A DNA stretch of 28,583 bases from Liminaster sp964567855 (GCA_964567855.1 CAZMOE010000033.1:1-28583), one strand, 5' to 3'. Counted from the first letter of the stretch, positions 7,586-16,375 are shown. Numbers and translations are program-made. Notes: generated from the sequence alone by a model not told the origin.

Positions 7586-8884
7586 ATGTTTGATGTAATG
7601 AAATCTTGTGTAATAATTTTCTTTATTCTGGGGTGGTCATTGGCAAATAGGTTGCCGGCACAGCAACTCGTGCCAGAGAAGCCTCGTGTTCTGGTGAGTA
7701 CGGACATAGGAGGAACCGATCCGGACGATAACCAATCGATGATACATCTGATGATGTACAGCGACCGTTTCGATTTGGAAGGGCTGGTTTCTTCTCCTTC
7801 GTTCGGGGATGGATCCAAAGAAGAGATCTTGCGTATGATAGACTTGTATGCGCAAGATTATCCGAAATTACAACGGCAGTTGCCGGGATTGCTTTCTCCT
7901 GCCGCGTTACGGCCGCTTTGCAAACAGGGATGCCGCACTGCCGCCGGTTTTAAAGGCTATGGCAGTTCCACAGAGGGGTCGCGCTGGATTGTGGAATGTG
8001 CCCGTCGCGAAAGTGATCGTCCGCTTTGGGTCCTGGTCTGGGGTGGTCTTGACGATGTGGCACAGGCTTTACATGATGCACCGGACATTTGCTCACGCAT
8101 TCGGGTTTACTGGATCGGGGGACCCAATAAAAAGTGGAGTGTCAACAGTTATGTATATATTGTGGAAAACTTTCCGGATCTTTGGATTATCGAAAACAAC
8201 GCCTCTTACCGCGGTTTTATTTCCGACGGTAAGCGCCAGGATCGTTATAATGCCTTTTATTATCGTGATTGTATCGCCGGTGCCGGATGTATGGCCGATA
8301 ACTTTATCCATTATTATTCCGGCTTGGTGAAGATGGGTGACACGCCCTCTTTACTCTATATGCTCGACGGAGATCCTTCCGACCCCGGACGTGAATCATG
8401 GGGCGGCAGTTTTGAACCGGCCTCTCATAGTATGAGAACCGTTTTTCATCGTCACGCGACGACCTCCGATACAGTGTCTGCTTATTCTGTTGTGGAATTT
8501 TGCTTTGCCGGTCCTGTATGTGATGCTCCCGTCGGTACGGTTTGTCTCACTCTTACCATTGACGGTCAGTCTTGGGACGGATATTATGCCGGCAATGGTG
8601 TTTATACGGTTCGCTATTCTCCCAAAGCCCCTGCCACGCTTCCTTATACGCTTTCCTTTTCCGTTCCGGGGATGGATGACGGGCAGGGAACACTGATCGT
8701 CAGTGCGGTTTGCCCCGATCACACTGTCGATGCATGGCCGGTAGGCAAAAATTGGTTTACCGATAAAGCTGCCCCCGGGCTTTTTGAAGGGAAATGGCAG
8801 GGCAGCCGTACGGTTTCCCGATGGCGTGAGGCTGTGCTCGACGATTGGGCACGGCGTTGGGAAATATTGAAGAAGGAAGAATAG
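7586..8884 (+). CDS. DUF1593 / Sde182-like exported protein, nucleoside-hydrolase-like fold
   Basis: 432 residues from ATG 7586; ATG 7598 (MKSCVIIFFILGWSLANR) gives a tidier signal peptide and may be the true start. After the signal peptide comes STDIGGTDPDDNQSMIHLMM (Asp40, 45, 47, 48), the Asp-rich calcium-type motif of the nucleoside hydrolase fold as seen in DUF1593/Sde182 proteins. VLVWGGLDDVAQAL and IRVYWIGGPNKKWSVNSY fit the same domain, and the region after about residue 300 resembles the beta-rich Sde182 C-terminal domain. Known relatives are secreted proteins near polysaccharide-use genes; true nucleosidase activity is not established for them. Divergent from an AraC regulator, which probably controls it. 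Periplasmic or surface location is inferred from the signal peptide. Confidence 0.85.
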   Translation: MFDVMKSCVIIFFILGWSLANRLPAQQLVPEKPRVLVSTDIGGTDPDDNQSMIHLMMYSDRFDLEGLVSSPSFGDGSKEEILRMIDLYAQDYPKLQRQLPGLLSPAALRPLCKQGCRTAAGFKGYGSSTEGSRWIVECARRESDRPLWVLVWGGLDDVAQALHDAPDICSRIRVYWIGGPNKKWSVNSYVYIVENFPDLWIIENNASYRGFISDGKRQDRYNAFYYRDCIAGAGCMADNFIHYYSGLVKMGDTPSLLYMLDGDPSDPGRESWGGSFEPASHSMRTVFHRHATTSDTVSAYSVVEFCFAGPVCDAPVGTVCLTLTIDGQSWDGYYAGNGVYTVRYSPKAPATLPYTLSFSVPGMDDGQGTLIVSAVCPDHTVDAWPVGKNWFTDKAAPGLFEGKWQGSRTVSRWREAVLDDWARRWEILKKEE

Positions 8885-9071
8885 AATAATGGATGTTTAT
8901 GTCCTATGCCGAAAGTAATTAGGGGATGACGCCCCGGTGTAGATTGTTTCATGGCATGCAGAATGGAGATAAAATGATGTGGCAGATGACAAAAGTTATT
9001 GGAAAAGAATCGATATGCCGGTAAAAATATAAAAAAACAACTTATTTTTCCGATAAAACGAAAATAAATTG

Positions 9072-9079
9072 TTTCTTTG
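9072..9079 (+). promoter_or_regulatory. Probable carB promoter (-7 element)
   Basis: TTTCTTTG is one base off TAnnTTTG and is followed by GC as in other promoters here. It sits at the end of an A/T-rich stretch (9025-9070). Initiation near 9086 would give a leader of about 130 bases containing the peptide and terminator described below. Confidence 0.45.
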
Positions 9080-9094
9080 CAGAAAAATCAGTGT

Positions 9095-9136
9095 ATGGAT
9101 ATCAATCTGTTGCCAGATCGTGCTTCACAACTATAG
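9095..9136 (+). CDS. Putative 13-codon leader peptide of carB
   Basis: ATG 9095 to TAG 9134-9136 encodes MDINLLPDRASQL. The stop codon ends exactly one base before the left arm of the terminator hairpin (9137). A ribosome stopping there would cover that arm, which is the geometry of translation-coupled attenuators such as the E. coli pyrBI leader. No strong ribosome-binding site is visible, but that is normal here. Support is positional only; chance occurrence of a short ORF is the main alternative. Confidence 0.4.
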   Translation: MDINLLPDRASQL

Positions 9137-9178
9137 AATGCATTGCTCTCTTCTTGAGAAGGAGCGATGCATTTTTTT
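9137..9178 (+). terminator. Intrinsic terminator in the carB leader (putative attenuator)
   Basis: The arms 9137-9148 (AATGCATTGCTC) and 9162-9173 (GAGCGATGCATT) pair over 12 bp with one G-T wobble. Inside, CTTC 9150-9153 pairs with GAAG 9158-9161 around a TTGA tetraloop. A run of seven T residues (9172-9178) follows. It lies between the promoter and the carB ATG, so it would end transcription before carB unless prevented. ATCGTGCTTC at 9117-9126 can pair imperfectly with 9158-9168 (GAAGGAGCGAT), a possible antiterminator. Confidence 0.75.
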
Positions 9179-9214
9179 ATATTATCGGAATCATTGAAAA
9201 TAACATCTGTAAAT

Positions 9215-12200
9215 ATGGAGAACAAAAGACTGAAGAAGGTGCTCGTCTTGGGATCGGGAGCACTGAAAATAGGGCAGGCCGGTGAATTTGACTATTCCGG
9301 TTCACAGGCACTCAAAGCTTTGCGGGAAGAAGGAATCAGTTCTGTATTGGTCAATCCGAATGTGGCCACTATCCAGACGTCGGAGGGGATTGCCGACAAG
9401 GTGTATTTCCTTCCGGTGACACCGTTTTTTGTAGAAGAGATCATTAAGAAAGAGCGCCCGGACGGTATTCTGCTTGCTTTTGGCGGCCAGACGGCTTTGA
9501 ACTGCGGTACGGAACTTTACACGGGCGGTGTGCTTGAAAAATACGGCGTGCAGGTATTGGGTACTTCCGTAGAGGCCATCATGTACACCGAGGACCGCGA
9601 TCTTTTTGTCAAGAAGCTCAACGAAGTGGAGCTGAAGACACCGGTCAGCCAGGCTGTGGAGACTATGGAAGACGCTTTGGCGGCTGCCGAGCGCATCGGG
9701 TTTCCTGTTATGGTCCGTTCGGCCTATGCTTTGGGCGGATTGGGCAGCGGCATTTGCCGTGACCGGGAGGAATTCATGAAGCTGGCGGAAAGTTCGTTTA
9801 CATTCTCTAAACAGATTCTGGTAGAGGAGTCTCTCAAAGGTTGGAAAGAGATAGAATTCGAGGTGATACGTGATGCCAACGACCATTGCTTCACGGTAGC
9901 CAGCATGGAGAACTTTGATCCGTTGGGTATTCATACGGGTGAATCCATTGTGGTGGCTCCTACTTGTTCGCTGAGCGAACAACAGGTCAGGATGCTGCAG
10001 GAATTGTCGGTGAAATGTATTCGTCATCTCGGTATTGTCGGCGAGTGTAATATTCAGTATGCTTTTAATGGCGATACTGACGATTACCGGATCATTGAGG
10101 TGAATGCACGTCTCAGTCGTTCCTCCGCTCTGGCGTCGAAAGCGACGGGATATCCGTTGGCATTCGTTGCTGCGAAAATTGCATTGGGTTATACACTCGA
10201 TCAGATCGGCGAAATGGATACGCTGAACTCAGCGTATGTAGCTCCGCAGCTGGATTATTTGATTTGTAAGATACCACGATGGGATTTGACGAAATTTGCA
10301 GGCGTTTCACGGGAAATCGGCTCCAGTATGAAGTCTGTCGGCGAAATTATGTCCATAGGCAGATCGTTTGAGGAGATTATCCAGAAAGGTCTGCGCATGA
10401 TCGGACAGGGAATGCACGGATTTGTCGGCAATGACCATGTGAAGTTCGAGGATTTGGACCATGAACTGGCCAATCCAACAGACCTCCGTATCTTCGCGCT
10501 GGCTCAGGCCTTGGAAGAGGGATACACGATTGACCGTTTGTATGAATTGACAAAAATTGCGCCGTGGTTCCTGGAGAAGTTGAAGAATATCGTAGACTAT
10601 AAGAATGTACTTTGCGGCTATGATACGTTAGCCGAAATGCCGGAAGAGGTATTACGCAAGGCCAAGGTGCTTGGTTTTTCCGATTTCCAGATTGCACGTT
10701 TCGTATTACATGCTGCCGGAAATATGGAGAAAGAAAATCTCGCCGTGCGGGCCCGTCGTAAGGAACTGGGCATTCTCCCTGCTGTAAAGCGCATCAATAC
10801 GGTGGCCAGCGAGCACCCCGAACTGACGAATTACCTGTATATGACTTATGCCGTCAAGGGATATGATGTCAATTACTATAATAACGAAAAGTCGGTGGTG
10901 GTACTCGGTTCGGGTGCATACCGTATCGGTTCGTCGGTGGAGTTCGACTGGTGCTCGGTGAACGCCGTGCAGACTGCGCGTAAGCTGGGCTACAAGTCTA
11001 TAATGATCAACTACAATCCGGAAACCGTATCGACGGACTATGATATGTGCGACCGTCTCTATTTCGATGAACTTTCGTTCGAGCGGGTGCTTGATGTCAT
11101 CGATTTGGAGCAACCGCGCGGCGTTATAGTCTCTGTCGGCGGTCAGATTCCCAATAATCTGGCGATGAAGCTCCATCGGCAGTCTGTGCCTGTGTTGGGA
11201 ACCTCTCCGATCTCCATCGACCGTGCCGAGAACCGCAATAAATTCTCTGCGATGCTTGATCAACTGGGCATCGACCAGCCTGCATGGCAGGAGCTCACCA
11301 GTTTCGATGATGTCAAAGGCTTCGTAGAGAAAGTGGGATATCCCGTTTTGGTGCGCCCCTCGTATGTATTGTCCGGTGCGGCGATGAATGTTTGCTATAA
11401 CGACGAGCAACTGGAAAGTTTCCTCCAGATGGCTGTCGAGGTGTCTAAGGAATTTCCTGTCGTAGTGTCGCAGTTCCTGGAGAACACGAAAGAAATAGAA
11501 TTCGACGCCGTAGCCCAGAACGGCGAGGTGGTGGAATATGCTATTTCGGAACACATTGAGTTTGCCGGCGTGCATTCCGGTGATGCTACCCTCGTCTTCC
11601 CGGCGCAGAAGATCTACTTTGCCACTGCGCGTCGTATCAAGAAGATCAGCCGGCAGATCGCTAAGGAACTGAACATCTCCGGTCCGTTCAATATCCAGTT
11701 CTTAGCCCGTAATAATGAGGTCAAGGTGATCGAATGCAATCTGCGGGCTTCCCGTTCGTTCCCGTTTGTATCGAAGATACTGAAACGCAACTTCATCGAG
11801 ACGGCCACCCGTATCATGCTGGATGCTCCTTATACGCGTCCTGACAAATCGGCGTTCGATATAGACTGGATCGGTGTGAAGGCTTCCCAATTCTCATTCT
11901 CGCGACTGCATAAGGCCGACCCGGTGCTGGGTGTCGACATGTCTTCTACCGGTGAAGTGGGTTGTATGGGCGACGACTTCTCCGAAGCTTTGCTTAGCGC
12001 TATGATTTCCACCGGTTTCAAGATCCCGAGTAAGGACAAAGGGGTGATGTTCTCTTCCGGCGCCATGAAATCCAAGGTTGACCTTTTGGATTCCAGCCGC
12101 GTGCTGTATAATAAAGGCTATAAAATTTATGCTACTGCCGGCACCGCGGAATTTTTGAATGCCCATGGGGTGGTTGCCACTCCTGTTTTCTGGCCGGATG

Positions 12201-12445
12201 AGAGTGCCGATGCTGAGAATAATGTAATGAAAATGATTGCAGATCATAAGTTCGATCTTATCGTCAATATCCCGAAAAACCATACCAAACGCGAGCTGAC
12301 CAATGGTTATAAAATCCGTCGCGGAGCTATCGATCATAATATCCCGCTGATCACCAACGCCCGTTTGGCCGGTGCCTTTATCGAAGCCTTCTGCGAAATG
12401 GAAGAGGGAGATATCAATATCAAGAGCTGGCAGGAATACAAATAA
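9215..12445 (+). CDS. carB: Carbamoyl-phosphate synthase large subunit
   Basis: 1076 residues from ATG 9215; an upstream in-frame extension would start inside the leader hairpin and is rejected. The protein makes carbamoyl phosphate from bicarbonate, ATP and ammonia delivered by CarA, feeding pyrimidine and arginine synthesis. Two tandem halves are visible: an N-terminal biotin-carboxylase-like fold starting VLVLGSGALKIGQAGEFDYS with ATP-grasp near 130-330, and a second copy starting VVVLGSGAYRIGSSVEFDW near residue 560 with ATP-grasp near 670-860. A C-terminal MGS-like allosteric domain (about 935-1076) follows. Segments such as FGGQTALNCG and RSAYALGGLGSGIC read more like the eukaryotic CAD/CPS1 form than the E. 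coli enzyme. No carA is adjacent. Expression is probably controlled by the leader terminator. Confidence 0.97.
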   Translation: MENKRLKKVLVLGSGALKIGQAGEFDYSGSQALKALREEGISSVLVNPNVATIQTSEGIADKVYFLPVTPFFVEEIIKKERPDGILLAFGGQTALNCGTELYTGGVLEKYGVQVLGTSVEAIMYTEDRDLFVKKLNEVELKTPVSQAVETMEDALAAAERIGFPVMVRSAYALGGLGSGICRDREEFMKLAESSFTFSKQILVEESLKGWKEIEFEVIRDANDHCFTVASMENFDPLGIHTGESIVVAPTCSLSEQQVRMLQELSVKCIRHLGIVGECNIQYAFNGDTDDYRIIEVNARLSRSSALASKATGYPLAFVAAKIALGYTLDQIGEMDTLNSAYVAPQLDYLICKIPRWDLTKFAGVSREIGSSMKSVGEIMSIGRSFEEIIQKGLRMIGQGMHGFVGNDHVKFEDLDHELANPTDLRIFALAQALEEGYTIDRLYELTKIAPWFLEKLKNIVDYKNVLCGYDTLAEMPEEVLRKAKVLGFSDFQIARFVLHAAGNMEKENLAVRARRKELGILPAVKRINTVASEHPELTNYLYMTYAVKGYDVNYYNNEKSVVVLGSGAYRIGSSVEFDWCSVNAVQTARKLGYKSIMINYNPETVSTDYDMCDRLYFDELSFERVLDVIDLEQPRGVIVSVGGQIPNNLAMKLHRQSVPVLGTSPISIDRAENRNKFSAMLDQLGIDQPAWQELTSFDDVKGFVEKVGYPVLVRPSYVLSGAAMNVCYNDEQLESFLQMAVEVSKEFPVVVSQFLENTKEIEFDAVAQNGEVVEYAISEHIEFAGVHSGDATLVFPAQKIYFATARRIKKISRQIAKELNISGPFNIQFLARNNEVKVIECNLRASRSFPFVSKILKRNFIETATRIMLDAPYTRPDKSAFDIDWIGVKASQFSFSRLHKADPVLGVDMSSTGEVGCMGDDFSEALLSAMISTGFKIPSKDKGVMFSSGAMKSKVDLLDSSRVLYNKGYKIYATAGTAEFLNAHGVVATPVFWPDESADAENNVMKMIADHKFDLIVNIPKNHTKRELTNGYKIRRGAIDHNIPLITNARLAGAFIEAFCEMEEGDINIKSWQEYK

Positions 12446-12470
12446 ATATTTTTCGGGTTTTACATTGTCG

Positions 12471-12511
12471 ATTGCGGCCGGTACGGGAAATTTTCCCTTA
12501 TCGGTCGCAAT
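12471..12511 (+). terminator. Terminator-like hairpin after carB
   Basis: A 13-bp stem (12471-12483 with 12499-12511, two G-T wobbles) is topped by five more pairs (GGGAA 12485-12489 with TTCCC 12493-12497). It starts 26 bases after the carB stop and is followed by T-rich TGTATTGTTT. Probably ends carB transcription. Confidence 0.6.
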
Positions 12512-12548
12512 TGTATTGTTTGATAGGCGATAATGGTCTGTTAAATGG

Positions 12549-12580
12549 GAGTGGTATGAATTTTATTTTTCATACCGCTC
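12549..12580. repeat. Second hairpin in the carB / barrel-protein convergent gap
   Basis: GAGTGGTATGAA (12549-12560) pairs with TTCATACCGCTC (12569-12580) over 12 bp with one wobble, loop of eight bases. No T-run follows on either strand, so it may be a backup terminator or a folded 3' end. In the rest of the gap, to 12792, I see no gene; the open frame from 12472 runs through both hairpins. Confidence 0.5.
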
Positions 12581-12792
12581 GGATCATACTGGCTTTATCG
12601 GTTTTCTTTTGTAAATTGATCTACCGTCGGTCGGGCCTACGCAGTCTGATGTATAAAGTTTCGGATCTGATTAAAGCGGATCGCATGAATTTTCATAATT
12701 TCAATCTTCACATATAGTGATGGCAGGGACAGATTGTTGCTGTCGGATAAGTGTTCTATGGTGCCTGTCGGACATTTTTATGTTGTAAATCC

Positions 12793-14883
12793 CTAAAACT
12801 TCCAGCGGCATTGCAGCCACAGGTCATGTTTATAGTTTCCCTCAATGGTTTGCAGTCCGTCGCCGATGCTTTCCCGGTTTCGGTAGGTTGTCAGCGCATA
12901 TTTGGCGTCGAGAATCAGCGCTTCTGCTATCCGAAACGATAACACGGCGGTATATCTGTTTCCCGAGCCGTAGACCATCGGAATCTGAAACTGGTAGAGC
13001 AGATTTCTTTCCGGGAGATAGAGCCGGCTATCGTAGTCGTCGGTGTGGAATCGGCTCCATTGTATTTGTGTGGAAAAAGGAAGCTCTTTCTTTCTGAAGA
13101 TAACGGATTGGCTGAAACCGTATCCGTGGGTCGTGCCCCGAAATTGGCAGGAATAGGCTTTGTGCTGCACGTTCGTTCTGACTTGTAGCCAGCTGACGGG
13201 AGAATATGAGACCATCGCTTCGGAGGTGTGACGGAAATAATTTTGCAGCGGTGCGGTAAAACGGTCGTCGGTGTTGTTTTTCTGTTTCTTTTTAAGGCGG
13301 TAACGGAGTGTGCCGGCGATATTTTTTCGTGTGTAGTCACCCCAAATAGTCAGTTCGTATCCCCTTGACGGACGGCCTATGCCATATTTGGCTTGAGTGA
13401 AGCGGAAAATATCGGCTGAGGCGCTTACATCCAAATGCCGCATCGCATGGTAAAGCGTCTGGAGGTAGATGCCCCGTTCAGCCTGGAGGTCGGAGGCCTC
13501 GCTGAATGTAGAAGCGTGCAACTGATGATAGCGGTTGGAAAAATAACGTTGTATGAGAAGCATCGACCAGTCTTCGGACAGATTGCGTTGCATCAAATTG
13601 ACTGTAGTCACTGCGCCGTTGTCGCTGATGGCGGTCTCACCTTTCCATTCCAGGCCGAATTTCCTCAGGCGGTATTCGACAGAAGCCTGCGAGAGTTCGT
13701 GGCCGCGGAAATAGTGCTTGTTATATTCCCGTTGCGGTCGGTAGTAGGTTTTGTTCAGGTGGGTATAAAGCAGATTGACGGCACATTCGAACCATTCCTG
13801 CCGGTAAGCGATATGGAGGCCGCTGACGCTCATCCAGGCCGAGTGTCGACGGGCCTCTTCACGGGTCAGGCGGTGCAGGCCGTCGGTGGCTATCGTTGTG
13901 AGCGTGTCGGCCTCGATTTTTCCGTCTATTTGTCTGACGGAGAGAAAGGGAATGATCCGCCAGTGGCGCCCGAAGCGGAGGTCTGCGGCCGCTCCTTGAA
14001 AAAAATGGAACTCATCGGTCGAAGCATGGGCGGAAAGCCGTGCGTTTTGTGACAGTAAAGAGGATGAAAGGGCGTTCTTGCCCAATGAAAATTGATGGTT
14101 CAATATCAGTCCGTTACCGAGGCGAAGCCGGTAGTCGCCAATAATCAGTTGCTTCACGTGACTTTTTTGCGGTTGCCAGGTCAGATAGTAATGGAAGGAA
14201 TCGCCGCCCCAGGGAAAATGTGCTCCATATGGTTCACCGGCATCTTTTTCAAGAACGAAGCCGGTTGTAAAGGCTTGTCCTCGCGACAGGCGATAACGGA
14301 CGGTGTTATGCCACGGGTCGCCGCGGTAGGCCTTGTCCGACAATATCTTTTCCGTAGAGACGTGGCGGAATCCGGCGCGCCGGTTCAGGCACCGGTCGGT
14401 TTGCAGAACGATCTGTTGCCGAATCCGATGCGGAAAACGTACTTTCTCATCATCCGTTTCGCCCGTGGAGAGGAAAGGTAGGCATAGTTGCAATGTCTGT
14501 CTGTCCATACCGTAGACCAGCATCAATTCGTGGGGGCTTTTTATATCGCCATGTCGCCGTCGGTATTCAACGATAGCCTCCGCCTGACTTTGTGACAGGA
14601 ATGGCAGACGCGTCAGCTCGTCGGCCGTAGCCCGATTGATCTCTATAGGTTGTAATAGCAGTCCGGATAACTGCTCGGACAGCTCTTCGTATAAAGTTCC
14701 GTTGTCTTCGGAATCCAGATGGAAATACAGATCATTCTGCCATTCGTTCTGGCGGGGAGGCGAAAGTGAGAAATCTCCTGTCGGCGCACTCTTTATAGGT
14801 TCTGAGGCCTGTATAGTTGTCAGGAAGGGGTAGATAAAAAATAGAATCGGGAAATAACCGATATGGGGAAGCGTTCTTTTCAT
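12793..14883 (-). CDS. Exported helix-hairpin-helix protein with C-terminal outer-membrane beta-barrel
   Basis: 696 residues. Residues 1-26 form a signal peptide ending ASE. A helix-hairpin-helix segment follows at about 80-130 (EINRATADELTRLPFLSQSQ, then AEAIVEYRRRHGDIKS and HELMLVYGMD), the fold used by ComEA to bind DNA. The remaining 550 residues alternate aromatic and polar strands (for example FTTGFVLEKDAGEPYGAHFP, LIIGDYRLRLGNGLILNHQF) and end in LWLQCRWKF; a terminal Phe is typical of outer-membrane barrels. Bacteroidota often carry such proteins, usually annotated only by the HhH domain. Function unknown; binding DNA at the cell surface is a guess from the fold. Convergent with carB; cysK lies upstream on the same strand behind a hairpin. 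Confidence 0.82.
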   Translation of the reverse strand: MKRTLPHIGYFPILFFIYPFLTTIQASEPIKSAPTGDFSLSPPRQNEWQNDLYFHLDSEDNGTLYEELSEQLSGLLLQPIEINRATADELTRLPFLSQSQAEAIVEYRRRHGDIKSPHELMLVYGMDRQTLQLCLPFLSTGETDDEKVRFPHRIRQQIVLQTDRCLNRRAGFRHVSTEKILSDKAYRGDPWHNTVRYRLSRGQAFTTGFVLEKDAGEPYGAHFPWGGDSFHYYLTWQPQKSHVKQLIIGDYRLRLGNGLILNHQFSLGKNALSSSLLSQNARLSAHASTDEFHFFQGAAADLRFGRHWRIIPFLSVRQIDGKIEADTLTTIATDGLHRLTREEARRHSAWMSVSGLHIAYRQEWFECAVNLLYTHLNKTYYRPQREYNKHYFRGHELSQASVEYRLRKFGLEWKGETAISDNGAVTTVNLMQRNLSEDWSMLLIQRYFSNRYHQLHASTFSEASDLQAERGIYLQTLYHAMRHLDVSASADIFRFTQAKYGIGRPSRGYELTIWGDYTRKNIAGTLRYRLKKKQKNNTDDRFTAPLQNYFRHTSEAMVSYSPVSWLQVRTNVQHKAYSCQFRGTTHGYGFSQSVIFRKKELPFSTQIQWSRFHTDDYDSRLYLPERNLLYQFQIPMVYGSGNRYTAVLSFRIAEALILDAKYALTTYRNRESIGDGLQTIEGNYKHDLWLQCRWKF

Positions 14884-15075
14884 GGGCTGTCTGATTAGGC
14901 TTCATTTTCGGAAGTTGCTTTACAAAAGTTGCGGTTCTCCGTTCGGCTGTTTCTCGATCATGAATATTTGGAGTGTGTAAATATAAGGATAAATTTTTAT
15001 ACTTTCAAAATAAATCTTTTGATTTGTAATATTTTATAGTTATCCGCGATGCCGGAGGGAGCTTTATCTATCATT

Positions 15076-15116
15076 TACCCCCTTGCTGACGTTCGTGGAC
15101 CGTCGGCAAGGGGGTA
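15076..15116 (-). terminator. Strong hairpin after cysK
   Basis: TACCCCCTTGCTGACG (15076-15091) pairs with CGTCGGCAAGGGGGTA (15101-15116) over 16 bp with one wobble and a nine-base loop. It begins 24 bases beyond the cysK stop, in the cysK direction. No clear T-run follows, so it may act as a terminator or protect the 3' end. Confidence 0.55.
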
Positions 15117-15139
15117 GGTGATACTTCCTGTGGCGTTTT

Positions 15140-16072
15140 TTATGCCTCGAAGAGTGTGGTTGACAGATACCGCTCTCCGGTATCGGGCAATAGAACCACA
15201 ATGGTCTTTCCTGCAAATTCCGGACGGGCGGCCACTTGCGTTGCGGCGAAAGCGGCGGCGCCGGAAGAGATACCGACAAGCAATCCTTCGGTTCGGGCAA
15301 GTTGGCGGGCGGTGCTGAAAGCATCTTCGTTGCTGACGGCGATGATTTCGTCGATAAGATCGCAGTTCAGATTTTTCGGGATGAAGCCGGCACCGATACC
15401 TTGTATCTTGTGGGGACCTGCCGGCGTGAGGCCGGAGATTACGGCAGAAGAAGCGGGCTCTACGGCAATGATTTTTACGTTTGGATTATGCCCTTTCAAT
15501 GTTTTTGCAACGCCGGAAATGGTTCCTCCGGTGCCTACACCGGCTACGAAGACGTCGACTTTACCTTCTGTATCGTTCCAGATTTCTTCTCCTGTCGTGG
15601 TCGTATGAATTGCGGGATTGGCCGGGTTCTCGAATTGTTGGAGAATGATGGAATTGGGAGTGTTCTGCTGAAGCTCTTTCGCTTTGGCGATAGCGCCCTT
15701 CATTCCTTCCGATCCGGGAGTGAGGATAATTTCCGTACCATAAGCGGCGGCCAGTTTCCGGCGTTCGATGCTCATGGTTTCGGGCATGGTGAGGATCACC
15801 CGGTAGCCTTTGACCGCACCGACTAACGAGAGGCCTACGCCGGTATTGCCGCTGGTGGGTTCAATGATGGTTCCGCCGGGTTTCAGAGTGCCGCTTTGTT
15901 CGGCCTCTTCGATCATGGCGCGTGCGATACGGTCTTTGACACTGCCGCCCGGATTGAAATATTCTACTTTGCCGACGATGGTGGCTGAAAGTTGTAGTTT
16001 TCGGGTCAATTTATCGAGGCGGACAGCCGGAGTGCCGCCGATCAGATCTAAAATGTTGTTGTAAATTGCCAT
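15140..16072 (-). CDS. cysK: Cysteine synthase A (O-acetylserine sulfhydrylase)
   Basis: 310 residues, the normal CysK length. It converts O-acetylserine and sulfide to cysteine using pyridoxal phosphate in the cytoplasm. Visible: the PLP lysine K46 in NPGGSVKDRIA, the substrate-binding TSGNTG loop at 73-78, the phosphate-binding GTGGT (VAGVGTGGTISG), and the C-terminal LPDTGERYLST. CysK rather than CysM is favoured by these motifs and the ending. Its own promoter lies just upstream (16103-16133) and a hairpin downstream, so it is probably a single-gene unit. No cysE is in the window. Confidence 0.96.
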   Translation of the reverse strand: MAIYNNILDLIGGTPAVRLDKLTRKLQLSATIVGKVEYFNPGGSVKDRIARAMIEEAEQSGTLKPGGTIIEPTSGNTGVGLSLVGAVKGYRVILTMPETMSIERRKLAAAYGTEIILTPGSEGMKGAIAKAKELQQNTPNSIILQQFENPANPAIHTTTTGEEIWNDTEGKVDVFVAGVGTGGTISGVAKTLKGHNPNVKIIAVEPASSAVISGLTPAGPHKIQGIGAGFIPKNLNCDLIDEIIAVSNEDAFSTARQLARTEGLLVGISSGAAAFAATQVAARPEFAGKTIVVLLPDTGERYLSTTLFEA

Positions 16073-16102
16073 TATTGTATATGTATTAAAAGATTACTGC
16101 GG

Positions 16103-16133
16103 CAAAGGTATTTATGTTGGAAATATTATCCAA
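16103..16133 (-). promoter_or_regulatory. cysK promoter
   Basis: On the minus strand TTG (16133-16131), a 20-base spacer, then TACCTTTG (16110-16103). The ATG is 30 bases further, giving a short leader. This is one of the clearest promoters in the window. Confidence 0.75.
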
Positions 16134-16375
16134 TAAAATATGAAAAAACAGATAATAATTATTTAAAACATGGTATTTGCAGTTTATTTTATTCATTTAA
16201 ATGGGAGTCGGTAGGGAGAAACAGAAAATTTTTCTAAGAAAAAAGACTTGATCAAGGAGTGGCTGTAGCCGGTGGCCCATTGCATGACGCATGGAATGAC
16301 CGCAGCCGGTCGGTTGTGGGCGATATTTCTGTAGGAAATCGTCGATGAAGCGGGCGCTGCCGGATAGAGGCTATG
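16134..16375. other. Intergenic stretch between EamA gene and cysK promoter
   Basis: No supported gene. It contains a 10-base perfect palindrome CTTGATCAAG near 16247-16256 and an imperfect hairpin CATTGCATG-ACG-CATGGAATG near 16278-16298 that could form the 3' end of the EamA message. Neither has a T-run in the right place. Confidence 0.4.

Noticed and set aside
8922..8935. GGGG-ATGACG-CCCC as terminator of the DUF1593 gene
   Set aside because: Only a 4-bp stem and no T-run.
9091..9285. 64-codon open frame through the carB leader
   Set aside because: Starts with a non-ATG codon, runs through the terminator hairpin and into carB in another frame; the 13-codon ATG frame fits the structure better.
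12472..12717. 81-codon open frame after carB
   Set aside because: Starts with a non-ATG codon inside a strong hairpin and crosses a second one; no family features.
16247..16256. Palindrome CTTGATCAAG as an operator
   Set aside because: A single short palindrome far from any promoter; kept only as a note in the gap entry.
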